64,000 bases of DNA, taken from contig NC_044980.1 of assembly GCF_008728515.1 (NCBI RefSeq), forward strand, positions 57,331,680 to 57,395,679. Reading direction: 5' to 3'. The stretch comes from Papio anubis. Lineage: Eukaryota > Chordata > Mammalia > Primates > Cercopithecidae. The translations under genes were made by a program, and so were the position numbers. Shown piece by piece: positions 44,215 through 57,053 of the stretch; position 1 is the first letter of the stretch, and every line of letters begins with the position of its first letter. The notes below the pieces were generated by a model. That model had not been told where the DNA came from. It ran no database searches and was given only the letters and a program-made list of their open reading frames with translations.

Positions 44215-44560
44215 GTCTGCTTTTCTCATCTGGTTTTATTTATAAACATTTTATATGTCCACAAATATCCCATAAACATTCATTTTTAGTGAGTGCATCA
44301 TTCATTATAATCAAACTAACCATAAAGCTATTAAGTCATTTTCTTATTGCTGACATTTGAATTGCCTCTGTTTTGGGTTGTTGAATGTGGTGCTGTAATA
44401 TATGCTGTTTTACATAGACTCAGAACTGGAATTACATGGTCAGATGTATGAATATTTTCATAGCCAAAAAGATATATTGCCTGAATATTTTTTCATCAAT
44501 AGTGCCACCAGCAGTGTATGAGTGTATTATTTTTACCCTCCTCTTACTAACACTGAGCAT
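44215..44560 (-). repeat. old L1M-like fragment
   Basis: 'ttgaattgcctctgttttgggttgttgaatgtggtgctgtaatatatgctg' and 'aactggaattacatggtcag' are diverged equivalents of the antisense L1 3' region. Confidence 0.45.
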
Positions 44561-45110
44561 CTAACAGCTTTTACTCACAAACAAGTGTGCTTGTACCAAG
44601 AAAGTGTTGTTAAAGTAATGACAGATCATCTCTGAGTGTAATGTAGAATTAGAATTTCCCAAACTGGAAAATTTCCCTGTTTCATTTTATACTCAATTAG
44701 TAAAACCTTTAAGCACCATAGCTTTAATTTACGTAATAGTGCTTTGCATAATAGGTATTCTGTATTAACTGATTGATTTAATTGTATATCCTGTAAGATA
44801 CTAATCATGGTACGCTACAGTGGAAAAGGGAAGTGGAAAAGAGGGATATAAAAGGGGAGATCAGGAGGGAAAATGTCATCAGATTACACCAAAGGGAAAA
44901 CCAGGAGCATCTCCTCCAGGGACAGGGTCATAACCCTATCCCCTAGTGCTCCGAGCATAACCAACTCTGTCCACATCTATTCCTGACCCCAGAACTTGAC
45001 TCTTCCCACTCTTTCCCTTCCCCCACCCCCAACATCCCTAACGACTGAGCTTCCCCTTCTTTCCTTTTCCCCTGGTTGGACTTGCCCTATCACCTGTGCT
45101 AGCTTATTCC
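44561..45110. other. no recognisable feature
   Basis: Unassigned DNA; the minus frame at 44977-45243 shows no motif and covers L2-like sequence. Confidence 0.4.
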
Positions 45111-45157
45111 TTAAGGTGTATGGTACAATCCTCAGCCTTGTGAGGGATGCAAGGATT
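45111..45157 (+). repeat. 47-bp dispersed duplicate, copy A
   Basis: ttaaggtgta(t)ggt(a)caatcc...gggatgcaaggatt is repeated at 46358-46404 with two differences; sequence on either side is unrelated between the copies. Confidence 0.9.
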
Positions 45158-45310
45158 AACCATGTGGGCCCTGCCTTTCTGGAGTTCGAAGTCTGATAGG
45201 AGAAAGAAGACATGAATAAACAGCAGAATGTGAATAATGCCATAAGAAGGTTACAGATGGGGTGCTATGGGAGCTTTCTTCTGGATAACGTCTTCCCAGA
45301 AGTGGCATTG
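45158..45310 (-). repeat. L2-like fragment
   Basis: 'gggccctgcctttctggagttcgaagtctgataggag' followed by 'acatgaataaacagcag' and 'ggggtgctatgggag' is antisense L2 order. Confidence 0.5.
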
Positions 45311-46357
45311 AGACTGGACTGGGAGGGTCTGAAAGAATTTGGACATTGGATCTGACACTGTCTCCCAGGTTGCCAGGATCTTCCAGGCTCTCCAGATCCC
45401 TACTGCCTCGGTCACCAAGCTGGGTCCCCCCAAAGCTGAATATGCCAGGGGGCATGCAGAACGTTCAAAAACTTACCAGACATTATTTCCCTCTCAAATT
45501 GCAAGATGGTTTTAATGTTTTCTATTTTTTTTTTCTTTCTGATGTTCTTTTTTTAGTGAAGTGAAACATATCTTTTAAAAAGTGAGTGTGCTTAAACTGC
45601 ATGAGGCAGTACAAGGGGTGCCAGTGTAGTGCCCAGGTGTGTGAGAGAAGGCAGCTGATTGGACTAGTCCATGCCTGTACCTTATCGATCTCTGTGCTTT
45701 ACTGGCCACCCTCTGTGCTGGACCAGTTGTTCGAGATTTCAATTAATATTCCTGGGAGAAGGAACATTGGCATTTCTTGTGATGGAAGGAGAATGCAAGT
45801 CACTAGGTGGTCAGCCTATGATGTTAGGTGACCAGGGCCCTGGAGTCAATCGTGATGCCTCATCAGAAAAGAATGTACTTGTTGAATGTGTGAGAATTGG
45901 ATTATTTGCTCTTTTCTCTTTAGTTATTATCTCTTTAGTTACTATTGTCTTTGCTTAGTTCTCTTCTGTGCCAACCCAAGCCTCGTCAACTATTTCTCTT
46001 TCTGTAATTGCAGAGCTCTGTTAGTCCAAGTGTATCATAGTGGATCCTTTCACAATATTCACCACATTTACCAGGCTGGCTGAATGTTATAGAATTAGAG
46101 AGATGTCATTCCAAGTGATGCAGTGTTGGAGGGAGAAGCTCAAACCCCGGAAGACTTCTAAATGTTTCTAAATGCATGTTTAATTTCAGAATACATATTG
46201 TAATTGCTAAACTGTTAAGACATAGACCTATTTATCTTCCACTTTTCCAAGTTTTAATAATCATGGTCATGAAGTTGTTGTGTATCCTCCCCACCCCTAA
46301 AGAGACAAAAGGGCATCCAGGGAGTAGATCCCACTCACACCCAAATGAAATCTTCAA
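45311..46357. other. unassigned
   Basis: No gene recognised. 45586-45850 contains 'ctgattggactagtccatgcctgta', reminiscent of an old interspersed repeat, but not enough to name. Confidence 0.35.
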
Positions 46358-46404
46358 TTAAGGTGTACGGTGCAATCCTCAGCCTTGTGAGGGATGCAAG
46401 GATT
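46358..46404 (+). repeat. 47-bp dispersed duplicate, copy B
   Basis: Second copy of 45111-45157, direct orientation, 45 of 47 identical, 1.25 kb away; preceded by unrelated sequence and followed by gcatctgaggcc. Confidence 0.9.
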
Positions 46405-46904
46405 GCATCTGAGGCCAGACTGGTTCTTACCTAACTGTCCTCAGAACACCATGCCTAGAACTTTCATGTCTAGGGTTTAACCACACAAGCCATTGGTCTG
46501 TTGGGTTTCCCATAACAATCAAGGAGCTCTGGTTATGAGAGCTGTGCACTTTTCAGGGGATGGGCTTAGAGTGAGGTCAGGCTCCTATTCAGAGCATCTG
46601 TGATGCATCTTGAGTTTTTGTTATTCTCAGTCTATTGATCTGAAACGAGTCCCCCTTCCCATTCTGCCATTTAGGAAAATCGTAGATGGTCTCTAAGTTG
46701 AGTTTATGCCCAGTGGTTCTGAGTAGTGAGATTTATTCAGAATAAAATTAAAACAGATATAATATGCCCCTTCCGACTACCATAGGACCTGATCCCTTGC
46801 CCAAAAGGCTCTGGAGTCAGGAGTGACTTTGGGCATAGACAGAATAATTTTTCAAGTCATTATTTTCCTGGGGCTTGGAATATGTGGATGTTGTCAAATA
46901 ACTT
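46405..46904. other. no recognisable feature
   Basis: No repeat or exon signal identified. Confidence 0.4.
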
Positions 46905-47217
46905 TTTCTTCTTCTTCTTTTTCTTTCTTTCTTTTCGAGACGGATTCTCACTCTGTCTCCCAGGCTGGAGTGCAGTGGTGCAATCTCGGTTCACTGCCGG
47001 CTCCGCCTCCTGGGTTCACACCATTCTCCAGCCTCAGCTTCCTGAGTAGCTGGGACTACAGGTGCCCACCACCACGCTGGGTTAGTTTTTTTTGTACTTT
47101 TAGTAGAGACAGTGTTTCACCGTGTTAGCCAGGATGGTCTCAATCTCCTGACATTGTGATCCATCCGCCTCAGCCTCCCAAAGTGCTGGGATTACAGGCG
47201 TGAGCCACTGCGCCCAG
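46905..47217 (-). mobile_element. AluY-like, full length
   Basis: Antisense Alu with a TTC-rich tail tract; 'ttcactgccggctccgcctcctgggttcacaccattctcc' and 'gtgttagccaggatggtctcaatctcctgac' are AluY-like. Confidence 0.93.
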
Positions 47218-47439
47218 TTTTTTGTCTGTTTTAAAAACTAGTTCCTCTTTGGGGATATAACTAACCTGACACTATAGCAATTCTGTGTTCCTTGGAATGT
47301 CTTTTAAGAACTACGTGAACTAGAGAATTATTAAATTCTGATTCTTGAGTGTGGACGCACTTCATAGATCATTCTGCTCTCCCTAGAGACCTTATGCATT
47401 TTCAACAGCATTACTGTTTGAATAAGTCAGCGTAGATTT

Positions 47440-47765
47440 GCATATGCCAGGGTATAAGGTACATCCTGAAATCTCAGTGGCTCAACATAGCAGTTTTATT
47501 ACTCACTCATGTAAAGTTGATCTAGGTTGGGTGGCCCTCCTTAATCTTGGAGCTACACTATCTGATACATGGAGATTTCAAGGTCACTGCTAAAAGGGAA
47601 AAGAGGGAAGGGGGAGACACACTGGTTTTTAGCTGCTTCAGCCCAGAAGTAGCATAGTCCATCAGCCTGAATTGGTCACACGGTCCCAACAAGAAGAAAG
47701 GAGGTATGGGAGCCTTTAGTGAGTACCAACCCACTGTCTCTGCCACATTATTCTTACCTCAACAT
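47440..47765 (-). repeat. unclassified old repeat (LTR/MER-like)
   Basis: 'ctcagtggctcaacatagcagttttattactcactcatgtaaagt' and 'agcccagaagtagcatagtccatcagcctgaattggtcacacgg' follow the order of a widespread mammalian repeat I cannot name. Related phrases recur at 49650-50010. Confidence 0.4.
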
Positions 47766-47774
47766 GGTTGCAAC

Positions 47775-48062
47775 AACCTGGTATGGTGGCTCATGCCTGT
47801 AATCACAATACTTCTGGAGGTTGAGGTGGGAGGATCACTTGAGGCCAGGAGTTGGAGACCAGCCTGGGAAACATCATGAGACCCCATCTCTGTTTAAAAA
47901 CAAAACAAAACTAGACATGGTGGTGCATGCCTGTAGTCCCAGCTACTCAGGATGCTGAGACAGGAAGATTCCTTGAGCCAAGGAATTTGAGGCTGCAGGG
48001 AGCCATGATTGTGCCACTGCAGCCCAGCCTGAGTGACAGAGTGAGACCCTGCCTCAAGAAAA
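47775..48062 (+). mobile_element. AluJ-like, full length
   Basis: Sense Alu, strongly diverged (caacctggtatggtggctcatgcc), with CAAAACAAAA linker and short tail. Confidence 0.92.
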
Positions 48063-48289
48063 AAGATTTTAACTTTGAAGGTAAAAGTAATTCATCTTGC
48101 TCTAAAAGTGCCTCAAGTTTTAAAAATAGCAGGAGTTCTCTTTAATGGCTTCTATTTCACATGTTTCCTAGAACAACTGATTTCTACTTCTGGAAATCAT
48201 ACTAACTGATATGCTTGGGACCTGCTGGCACACTCTCAGCTAGTAGGTTAGTCCCTAGGCATCCTCATTCACTTTGTTACAGGACTGCC

Positions 48290-48830
48290 AAGTTTATATG
48301 CCCACTGTGCAGCAACAGACCAATACACTGAGATAGCAGGGTTTGCAGCAAAGAAGGAGTTTAATAATTGCAAGACAACTGAATGAGGAAACAGGAGGAA
48401 TTCTCGAGACTCAAATTCATTTCATTGAGGGGTTCTGGGCAAGGATCTTTTAGGGGATCATGGAGGGCAAGGGGTTAGAAAATTGGGGTTATTGTTTGGT
48501 CAGGGTAAGGGGGATGAAGTCATTAGAATATGGAAAGTGCATTCTTTCATGAGTCAGCTTCTTGCTGAGCCCTTCACACCAGCAGGTATTGATCATTTTA
48601 TCAGCATGCAGAACCTAAAGGAGAAATTTAAACAGAAATCTTATTGTTTCACAATGTCTTAGATTTTATCTATAGAACAGAAAAGAAAGAGTCTGTGGCA
48701 AGGCTATGTTATCCTGGGGTAGTAAGCAGCAACCAGCTCTGTGGAAGTGGGCCAAAGGGCAGGCTGGCTTGATGATTACTGCTGTTGTGCTTCAAACCTA
48801 GTTGAATTTTATTTTTTTCCTCCTTAATTG
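48290..48830. repeat. possible LTR-like repeat, family unknown
   Basis: 'acactgagatagcagggtttgcagcaaagaaggagtttaataattgcaag' and 'ttgatcattttatcagcatgcagaacctaaaggag' resemble a mid-age ERVL-type LTR in antisense orientation. Assigned from pattern memory only. Confidence 0.35.
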
Positions 48831-48892
48831 ATTTTATACAATTTTACTGGGGATGGTTTCAACTTCTGTTCTCACCCCTTGAGTTGTCTGTT

Positions 48893-49292
48893 GATCAGGT
48901 GTAGAAGACTATTTATAAAAAATGTTCACAATGAATCCCCTTCCTTGAATCTTGGCTAGCCGGTGACTTGCTTATGGACTGTGATGAAAGTGACATGGTA
49001 CCGGATCCGAATCTAGGCCTCAAGGGGCCTTGCACACTGTAACTCACTGAACAAACCCAAGTAGCCTGCTGGATGATAGCCCAGTTGCCATCTTCACCTC
49101 AGCCAACATTCAGCCAACCCTGGAAGCACAGCGCCCAGCTGACTTGCAGCTGACACATGAAGGAGCTCAGTGCAGCCCAGTCTAGATCCCCGAATGCAGA
49201 ATTGTGAGTTGAAGACATGGGGTAGATAGGTCTTTTAAATCACTGAGTTTTGAGGATGGTTTGTAATGAAGCCATGGCTGATACACCAAGGG
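48893..49292 (+). mobile_element. MLT1-type LTR, old
   Basis: 'cagccaaccctggaagcacagcgcccagctgacttgcagctgacacatgaagg', 'gaattgtgagttgaag' and 'cactgagttttgaggatggtttgtaa' are in MLT1 order, ending near 'gctgataca'. Confidence 0.6.
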
Positions 49293-50950
49293 CTAGTATG
49301 TTCCCAGGAGATTTACAGCAGCTGTATTGTTTAGTAATTATGTCATTTACTTTAATGTTACTTTAAAATGATGACATGAGAGTCTAAGAATGAAAAATTA
49401 TTCATTTGAAAACTAAACGGAATGCCTTGTAAAGGCTTGATAAAAATAGGACCATTAAAAAATGTCAAATATGATGTAGGTGAGACACCTGTAATAAACA
49501 AAGAGAAAGTTATAAAAATATAGGATCCTGTCCTCAGATTATTTCCTACATCTCTTTAAGTTTTTGGTACATATTGACAAATTGAAACTGGGCATGGATT
49601 ATGAGAGTAAGACTGAGGCTACTGTATAAAGAAGCCTAACAATAATTTGATGGCTTAAAGAAGACTGAATTCTATTTACTTGTTTGTTTTTCTACTTAGG
49701 AGTCCAGGGTGAGTATTCTGGGTCAGAGGGAAGTCTGTTTCCTGTAATCATTCAGGAATACAGGGCTTTTTTTTTTTTTTTTTTTTAATCATTTTGATCT
49801 TCAGACCCATAGGGTCTTGTTGATATCTACATCATCAAAAACATGTTTTCATGGATTCTGGAATCAAAGGGTAAAGAGAATATGGAGGAGCCAGAACTCT
49901 TGCCTTAAGGCGTCAGTCTAGAAGTGGTACACATCACTTTTGCAAGCATTCTATTGACAAAAACTCAGTCACATGACCATACCTACTGTGAGGAGGACCT
50001 GGAAGTATACAGTATTGGGACAGGAATGTGCTGAGCTATCATCCTTTTATTATAGAGAGGGAGAGAATGTATTTAGGTAAAGAGCCAGCAGCCTCCAACA
50101 ATGGGGAGCTTGTTGAGTCTCCAGGTAACAGGGAGTTTGAATGAATGGACCCATGCCCAGTGGAAAAGCCTTGGTGAATAGATATGCATTTCTATGTTTT
50201 AAATTAAAATAACACATTTATGATGGGAAATATCTGTTTTTATGACTTGTAGCCTTGATTTCTTACCGTTCATTGACCAGTTATAATGATCTTGCTTATG
50301 GTAGACATGGGGACTTTTTATTCTTTCTCTTGGCTCTTCAATATATCTCTATAATATTTTCCCGTTTGTTTTCACTCTTGGGGAATCAAGAATATGGCAG
50401 ACATCGAGCGCCTACATGTTATTTTGAAATGACATATACGTTTCTGAAGTAGCCTCCTGTTTTTACAAGAAAATGTAGTGTTAGCTCAGTGCTTGAGACG
50501 TGGCCAACTCACTGAGATAAGTCAGGAAGAAAACTAATGTCTAAATGAATCTATTCCCTAGTCAGTGCCAAAAGAAGAAAAGGTTAAAACTAAAGATGAA
50601 GAGAAGGTGCTTTCTAACCAATATTGCTACCACACCAGGCCTGAGAAACAGGTTAAAATAGCTCCATTATTTTGGGAGCTGAGGACAGGATGGCTTGATG
50701 TCTGGCAACAATGGAAATCCCTGTCAGAGCTGCTGTCAGTAAATCCTCTGAGTTTATACTTCTGCACCAAGAAGAGCCATTCAGAAGATTTGAAGAAATG
50801 GATGCTGACCTGTGATTTAAGCATGTGACATTTTAAAGTCTCACAGTTTGAGGCCAGCTCTTCTCAGCTTGTCCCTGAGCCCAGAAGACTCCAGTGTCTG
50901 ATGTGTCCCCATTCAGGATGCCTCCACTCCTTAATCTCAGGTGCTTTTTA
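49293..50950. other. mostly unassigned; one old repeat at about 49650-50010
   Basis: 49650-50010 has 'atggcttaaagaagactgaattctatttac' and 'tctagaagtggtacacatcacttttgcaagcattctattgac', like the unclassified repeat at 47440. A 22-base T run lies near 49767-49788. The 87-codon + frame at 50565-50828 shows no recognisable domain. Confidence 0.35.
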
Positions 50951-50961
50951 AAGAATCATTA

Positions 50962-51255
50962 GCCTCAGCTGGGCGTGGTGGCTCACACCTGTAATCCCAG
51001 CACTTTGGGAGGCCGAGGCCAGTGGATCACCTGAGGTTAGGAGTTTGAGACCAGCCTGGCCAGCGTGGTGAAACCTTGTCTCTACTAAAAATACAAAAAT
51101 TAGCTGGGCATGATGGTGGGTGCCTGTAGTCACAGCTACTAGGGAGGCTGGGGCAGGAGGATTGCTTGAACCCAGGAGGAAGAGGTTGCAGTGAGCCAAG
51201 ATGGCGCCACTGCACTCCAGCCTGGGTGACAGTGAGACTTCATCTCAAAAAAGAG
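50962..51255 (+). mobile_element. AluS-like, full length
   Basis: Sense Alu, flanked by aagaatcatta at 50951-50961 and 51256-51266. Minus frames here are antisense Alu. Confidence 0.95.
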
Positions 51256-51266
51256 AAGAATCATTA

Positions 51267-51714
51267 ACATCTCACCACCTCCCGCCCCCCAACCTTGCAC
51301 ATCTCCCTCAGTTTATATAAGTGGGCCTGACGCTGGCAAAGGAATTTGAAAGAAAAGAGTATTGTCAAGCTTGAGAGGAAGTCCTATTTTCTCCATTTGT
51401 CTAACAGAGTTTTCTGAAAAGTTGGCCTGAAAGTGTTAATGTTGAAGAGACCAAACAGACATGCAGCAACGGCACATAGCATTTGACAATTTGGCAAAGT
51501 GTAAGAGAGCTGGGTTTTGGTGTCTGAGCTTCCTGATATCATGTCTGCTTAGGACTGACTTGGGAGATACTGTTTACTAAATGTAGAATTTTTTCTTTTT
51601 ATTATTTATTAAATAAAGAGAAACAGGACTGTGCTACAAGAAGTCAGAAATTCAAAGCTGCTACATTCTCCATGTAGGCTTGGATTGTGAGGATCCTGAT
51701 AGTTCTTCTGTTTG
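51267..51714. other. no recognisable feature
   Basis: No repeat or exon signal identified. Confidence 0.4.
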
Positions 51715-51920
51715 AATACCTACTATGTGCCAGGCACTGAACTAAAAGCTTTAAATCATTTCAGTCAGTCTCTGCAACACTCCTGTGATCATTGTCTTCC
51801 TTTACAGACCAGGGAATTAAGTATATGGGGAGGTTAATTGGCTTTCCTAACATCATCCATCTATCAAATCATGGAGCTGATATTCAAATCCAGTTTTCCT
51901 TTCTTAGTCACAATACAGGA
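51715..51920 (-). repeat. MIR
   Basis: 'ctactatgtgccaggcactgaactaaaagctttaaatc', 'ctttacagaccagggaattaag' and 'tcatggagctgatattcaaatccag' in antisense MIR order. Confidence 0.7.
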
Positions 51921-53087
51921 ATCAAGGGCACACAGGAGCAGTGCTGATTCCAGAAAAATCAAAAAAAGTGCACGTCAGAGTTCAGCATTCCTGGAAAAGA
52001 GGTCTGTCTATATTGCTCTTTTTGTGAAGGATGCTTGAAAACACATGAAGAAAAAGGAAAGCTATACTTTCTGATAATGCAGCTGAGACAGTTACTCCTG
52101 GTCTCCCTAGAGCCACAGTCAGACGAATAGTCCTCCATGTTTTGTAGTGTCAAGGCCTGAGCACGGTCTTGTCTTCCCCTCTCTGATTGTGCCTGCGCTC
52201 CTTGGCAGCTGTGCTCTGGTCAGGTATGTTCCCATAGGAGGTTCTGTTACAGCACTTCCTCCATGGAGACTATGCCAGGCGCCCACTTCATCAGCCTAAT
52301 CCCTAGCTTGAAACCCACTCAGAATGTGTCACTTCTGAATTTCCACATAGCTTTGGGGTTTAGGAATGTAAGGTTTTTTGGTTTTTTTTCCCTGTTCTTT
52401 CTAGAAATCTCTGTTTTAAATCAGAGAGGAATAAACTATTCAGATGCTCATAAGATTTATTAAAAGTACCATCTGGTTTTGGTAAATGATTGTGAATAAT
52501 GAAGTCTCCATTAGAACCTGGACTTCACAGTCACAAGTGCATACTGATTGGAGGTATGGGAATGAGGAGGAGGAGGCTGAGGACTGAGGCAGGCAGGAGA
52601 AGAAAGATGTGAGCTCAGCAAATGAAGGGTGCCCCTTCACTGTGCTCTTATAGCATTCTGCACTTCCCCCTCCAGGGCACTAACATGGCTGGTTCGTTTT
52701 TCTGTTGTGTCTTCTGAACTGTGACTCCTTGAGGGTAGTGCCTGATATTTACCAGGTGACAACACGTATTTACTAGATTAACACATCAATGAATAAGAGC
52801 TCTGATCTTCAAGTGAAAAAAAAAATAATAAAGTGCTGAAACTCATCCTAATCCCCACGCTTAGAATGGAAGAGATTAGAGGAGAAGGCCATTTGATTTG
52901 ATACTTACATGCTGAGAGCCATACTTGAATGTTTTGGCCTAACAAGGTTTTCACACCTGACTGCACATTGCAATCATCTGAGTAGTTTTTATTTTTTAAA
53001 TAATAGAGTCAGCACTCTATCTTCCTTCTCCTGAGATTCTAATTTAATTGGCCTAGCATGGGGCCACTGGAAATTTATATACATATA
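51921..53087. other. no recognisable feature
   Basis: Unassigned. 52700-52800 has L2/MIR-like hints (ctccttgagggtagtgcctg). Confidence 0.4.
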
Positions 53088-53089
53088 TA

Positions 53090-53378
53090 ATTTTTTTTTC
53101 CTTGAGACAGGGTCTCTGTTGCCCAGGCTGGAGTGCAGGGGTGCAATCTTGGCTCTCGGCAACCTCCACCTCCAGGTTCAAGTGATTCTTCTGCCTCAGC
53201 ATCCTGAGTAGCTGGGACTACATGCCGCCACTACGTCCAGCTAATTTTTGTATTTTTAGTAGAGACAGGGTTTTACCATGTTGGCCAGGCTGATTTCAAA
53301 CTCCTGACCGCAGGTGATCCACCCGCCTCGGCCTTCCAAAGTGCTGGGATTCCAGGTGTGAGCCGCCGTGTCTGGCCA
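53090..53378 (-). mobile_element. AluS-like
   Basis: Antisense Alu with small internal deletions (actacatgccgccactacg). Confidence 0.93.
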
Positions 53379-53392
53379 AAGTTAATATTAAA

Positions 53393-53418
53393 AACAACAA
53401 CAACAACAACAACAAAAA
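53393..53418. repeat. (AAC)n microsatellite
   Basis: About eight AAC units ending in an A run. Confidence 0.85.
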
Positions 53419-54954
53419 CTTCTTAGGTGTTTCTATTGAGCAATGAGGGTTGAAAACCACTGTTCTATGTGTACCTGGAGCAACTAGTATCTTATGGCTG
53501 ATGTAGCATGGAGAGGAGCTTCATCCTGCAGAATCTGAGCCTCGTGGGAAGAAGATACCCTGAAACATTTACTCAAAGAAGACAAGGACATTTCCTGGAA
53601 GCCCCACTAGGTCTTGGCTCAGGTGCTCCTCTTCAATAACTGCTCATCTGTGGGACGTCGGAGCAGGTGTTTCACTGTCGTCGTAAGAGAGGTTTGGCAT
53701 CTTTGCCACATCATCTCTCTCCTCCCGGTGTTCTAGTTTAAGAACAATGGCTTGACAGCCCTGAGAAGGATTTAAATGTGCAGACACAGCTTCCTGGCAG
53801 AAATAGCTGAATTGAATATGCTAGGGTTAGGAACAAATGTGTAAGTCTCTCCTGCCCTGAGGATAGAGTTTTGAACTGTGTTGAAATGCTAGGATATGCC
53901 TGAAAAGTTCTGTGTGTGCAGTCCATGGAACAACGACCAGGGTTGGTTTTCCTAAGCTATTATAATAATGGCTTAGAAAGTTTTATGACTTCACTGATTT
54001 TTTCAATCTATGTGCCCCTGTGATGGAGTCTGTGCATAAGACTACTCAGGTCTGCTTCATTTTTGCTGAATGCTGGGGGGAAAAAGCAGAAAGTGGGGAG
54101 ATCAACAATATTTTTCTTTTGCTGTTAAACCCTCTGTGTGTCGTTAGCATATCTCTATCTAGCTTGCCATTTCCTTTTCCTTTAATGATTTTAAAAAATG
54201 GATTTGGCTGCACGCCTTTATCCTGTGTCTTTTAAAGAAAAACGAAGGTTGTGTACAGCTGTCACTGCCTTGGAGTTTCTGGGTACAGGCACAAAATGTG
54301 CTTTTCCAGGGTAATTTGCAGAGAAATTGGCCTTTACAAACACTAAGCAATATCCCCTACATGAGTTTGGCTGTTAGTTTTATATACAGCAGTTTTGGTT
54401 AATTGGTGTCAAGAACTGTGGAAGGTCTGAGATTTTACCCCCTTGCAAGCTAACAAATTAGCCTGTCAGTGTTTCATGGAAGCTGGCACAAGACTGGAGA
54501 CTCTTGGGTGAGAGACAAAGGGCTTTACTATTCACAGCATTAGCAGGGGCCAGAATATCAGCTATTTCTTGTACCTCAGTGATGCAAACAGTACCAAGTG
54601 ACACCTGCATAGGTGGTGGGTTGTGTTATAGGAGACAACCTCTGACCTTATGAAACCAGAATCTTTTACAGTGGGCAAAGCATGCCTGTCCTATTCTCTG
54701 GAGAACAACGCTGTCTCTATCTTCCAAGGCTGTTCTCTAAACAAAAATATTTGAGAAGATACTCTGGAACAAGGACAATCAGTGCCTCTGCTTATAAGAT
54801 ACACAGAAATGCCAGCCATGCATAAAGAATTGTAAAACAGCAATCACATGGAATGTTAATAAAAGTGTGGATAAAGTTGAAATCTGAGGGAGATGGTGAA
54901 CTTTATAAAATTCCCCAGACCCCATCTCAAATGTGACAGGTGAGTACACAGTTT
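53419..54954. other. no recognisable feature
   Basis: 1.5 kb of single-copy-looking DNA; short frames only. Confidence 0.4.
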
Positions 54955-55440
54955 GCTCATGTATTAGCGAGCATTTGCTATCTAATAGACCACCCCACAA
55001 CTTAGTAGGTCAAAACAACAACCACTTATTTGGCTCAGGATTCTGTGGGTTGGTTGGGTGGTCCTTCTGGTCCTGGCGGGCTCAGCTGATGTCATTTGAG
55101 CTCATGCCTGCATCAGCTGATGGTTCTGTTGTTGTTAGACTGTGAGTTCAGACAATAGAAACAACTGGCCAAGTGTGTCTTGTTACCCTGCAGGCTGGCC
55201 CAGGCATCTTCACATAATGACAGTCAAGGGGTTCTTGGGAGCAGCAGGACTGCAAGTTCCCATATACTTGTTTTTTTTTTTTTTTTTTTTCCCCCACATT
55301 TGCTAAAGTCCTATAACAAAAACAAGTTAAGGTGAATTCAAGGGTGGAGAAATTGACTCTACCCCTTGAAGGAGGGGAAGGGTTTCAGGCTATTATTCTG
55401 AAATTTTTCACATTGCAAATCTGTGGTGAGCTACTTTGAT
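54955..55440 (-). repeat. unclassified old repeat
   Basis: 'ccaccccacaacttagtaggtcaaaacaacaaccacttatttggctcaggattctgtgggttgg' through 'gaaattgactctaccccttgaaggagg' follows a common mammalian repeat order. Includes a 22-base T run at about 55269-55290. Confidence 0.45.
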
Positions 55441-55599
55441 CTCTTTGACTTTTATTCTCACTTAATTGTTTCAAGTTGAGCAGTTGTGACATTTAGGGAA
55501 AACTAGGTATATTAGTTCAAACATGTCTGTTTGAACCCCACTCTTGGTACCAAAATCTCTATTAGTCAGAGTTCAACCAGAAAAGCAGAACCAGTAGGA

Positions 55600-55692
55600 G
55601 ATCTATACCTATATATGTTTGTACATTTATGTATCCATATATCTATATCTATATCCATATCCATATCTTATGACTGTCTATGTATCTATCTA
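55600..55692. repeat. ATCTAT/ATCCAT-type simple repeat
   Basis: Degenerate tandem hexamers tatatc/tccata. Confidence 0.7.
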
Positions 55693-55977
55693 TTTTTTTG
55701 AGATAGCCTTGCTCTCTTGCCCAGGCTGGAATGCAGTGGCATGATCTTGGCTCACTGCAACCTTCATCTCCTGGGTTCAAGTGATTCTCCTGCCTCAGCC
55801 TCCCAAGTAGCTGGGATTACAGGCACCCACCATCATGCCTGGCTAATTTTTGTATTTTTAGTAGAGATAGGGTTTCACCATGTTGGCCAGGCTGGTCTCA
55901 AACTCCTGACCTCAGGTGATCTGTCCACCTCAGCTCCCAAAGTGCTAGGAATACAGACATGAGCCACTGTGCCTGGC
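55693..55977 (-). mobile_element. AluS-like, full length
   Basis: Antisense Alu with a very short T tail, inserted at the simple repeat. Confidence 0.93.
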
Positions 55978-56335
55978 CCCATCCATCAATTTATTATAAG
56001 GAATTGGCCTATGAAACTGGGACTCACTAAACAAATCTGAAATTCATAGGACAGATCCTCAACATTGACAGATCACAGGCAGGCTGGAACTCACAGGCAC
56101 AGGTTGAGACTACTATACACAGGAAGCATTTCTTCTCTCTTCAGGGAAGTCTTAGCTGTGCTTTGGAGGTATTTTATCTGATTGATTAGGCCCATCCAGA
56201 TTATTTAAGATAATTTCCCTTATTCAAATTCAGTTCATCTGAAAATTCAATTATGTCTGCAGAATATCTAGCGGTACCTACATTAGTATTTGGATAACTG
56301 GACACTATAGCCCAACTAAGTTGACATTAAAAAAA

Positions 56336-57050
56336 AACATCACAATGGGCCTGGATTAAAGAAAGATAGGGTAGAAAAGAGACTTGAGCATGTACTCAAA
56401 GTTCTGGATGTATTCCTTGGTGCTTCCTTAGGGACTGCTGAAGACTAGCTCGTTCAGTAAACTAATAATTTTCTAACGTAATAATAATTGTCAAATACAA
56501 TAGTAACATACCCCAATTGTGACCCATGGGAAAAAGACTAAAGGATGTTGGTGAGACTCTGAAACACGAAACTTAAAGGGTAGGCACCAGGAGTGGGTGG
56601 AGGCAAACAAGCCTTGGGGGGCTGTGAATTGGTGACCTGCCTTTGATTTCACAGGGACTTATTCTCAAGTCTTGGACATACCACTATACTTTCCTTACCT
56701 CTCAGGTTCCTCACCTGTAAGTAATTATTACTTCCAATAATAATTTAGCTTAAGTTTTATATGTTGTAAAATGCTGAATCTTCATGCACATATGTATGCA
56801 CATATGTATATACATATGCAGAGACACATATGTAATCTACATACTTATGTATATGCATCTATGCAACAAGACTTCCTGCAGAATCATTCAGACAAAGGCA
56901 ACATTTGAAAAACGGAAAACTAAAGTCAGTAATCTTAACTGACATAACTTCACATTGCACTTTTTAAGTTTCATTTAAAACTTTGGGTCAGAATGTATAC
57001 ACTAAGGTATTATCTTGGACAAGTAACACTTCATGGGTTCCTGGGAAGCT
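56336..57050. other. no gene; degenerate (TATG/CATA)n near 56785-56870
   Basis: Unassigned DNA with one cryptic simple repeat of catatgtatg-like units. Confidence 0.4.
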
Positions 57051-57053
57051 TTC

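Larger units (their letters stand above)
55555..56335. repeat. old L1M-associated repeat, split by an Alu and a microsatellite
   Basis: 'attagtcagagttcaaccagaaaagcagaaccagtagg' before, and 'tttattataaggaattggcc', 'ctgattgattaggcccatcc', 'cccaactaagttgacat' after the Alu, are the familiar order of a primate-wide dispersed segment that I believe belongs to old L1s. Family assignment uncertain. Confidence 0.45.
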
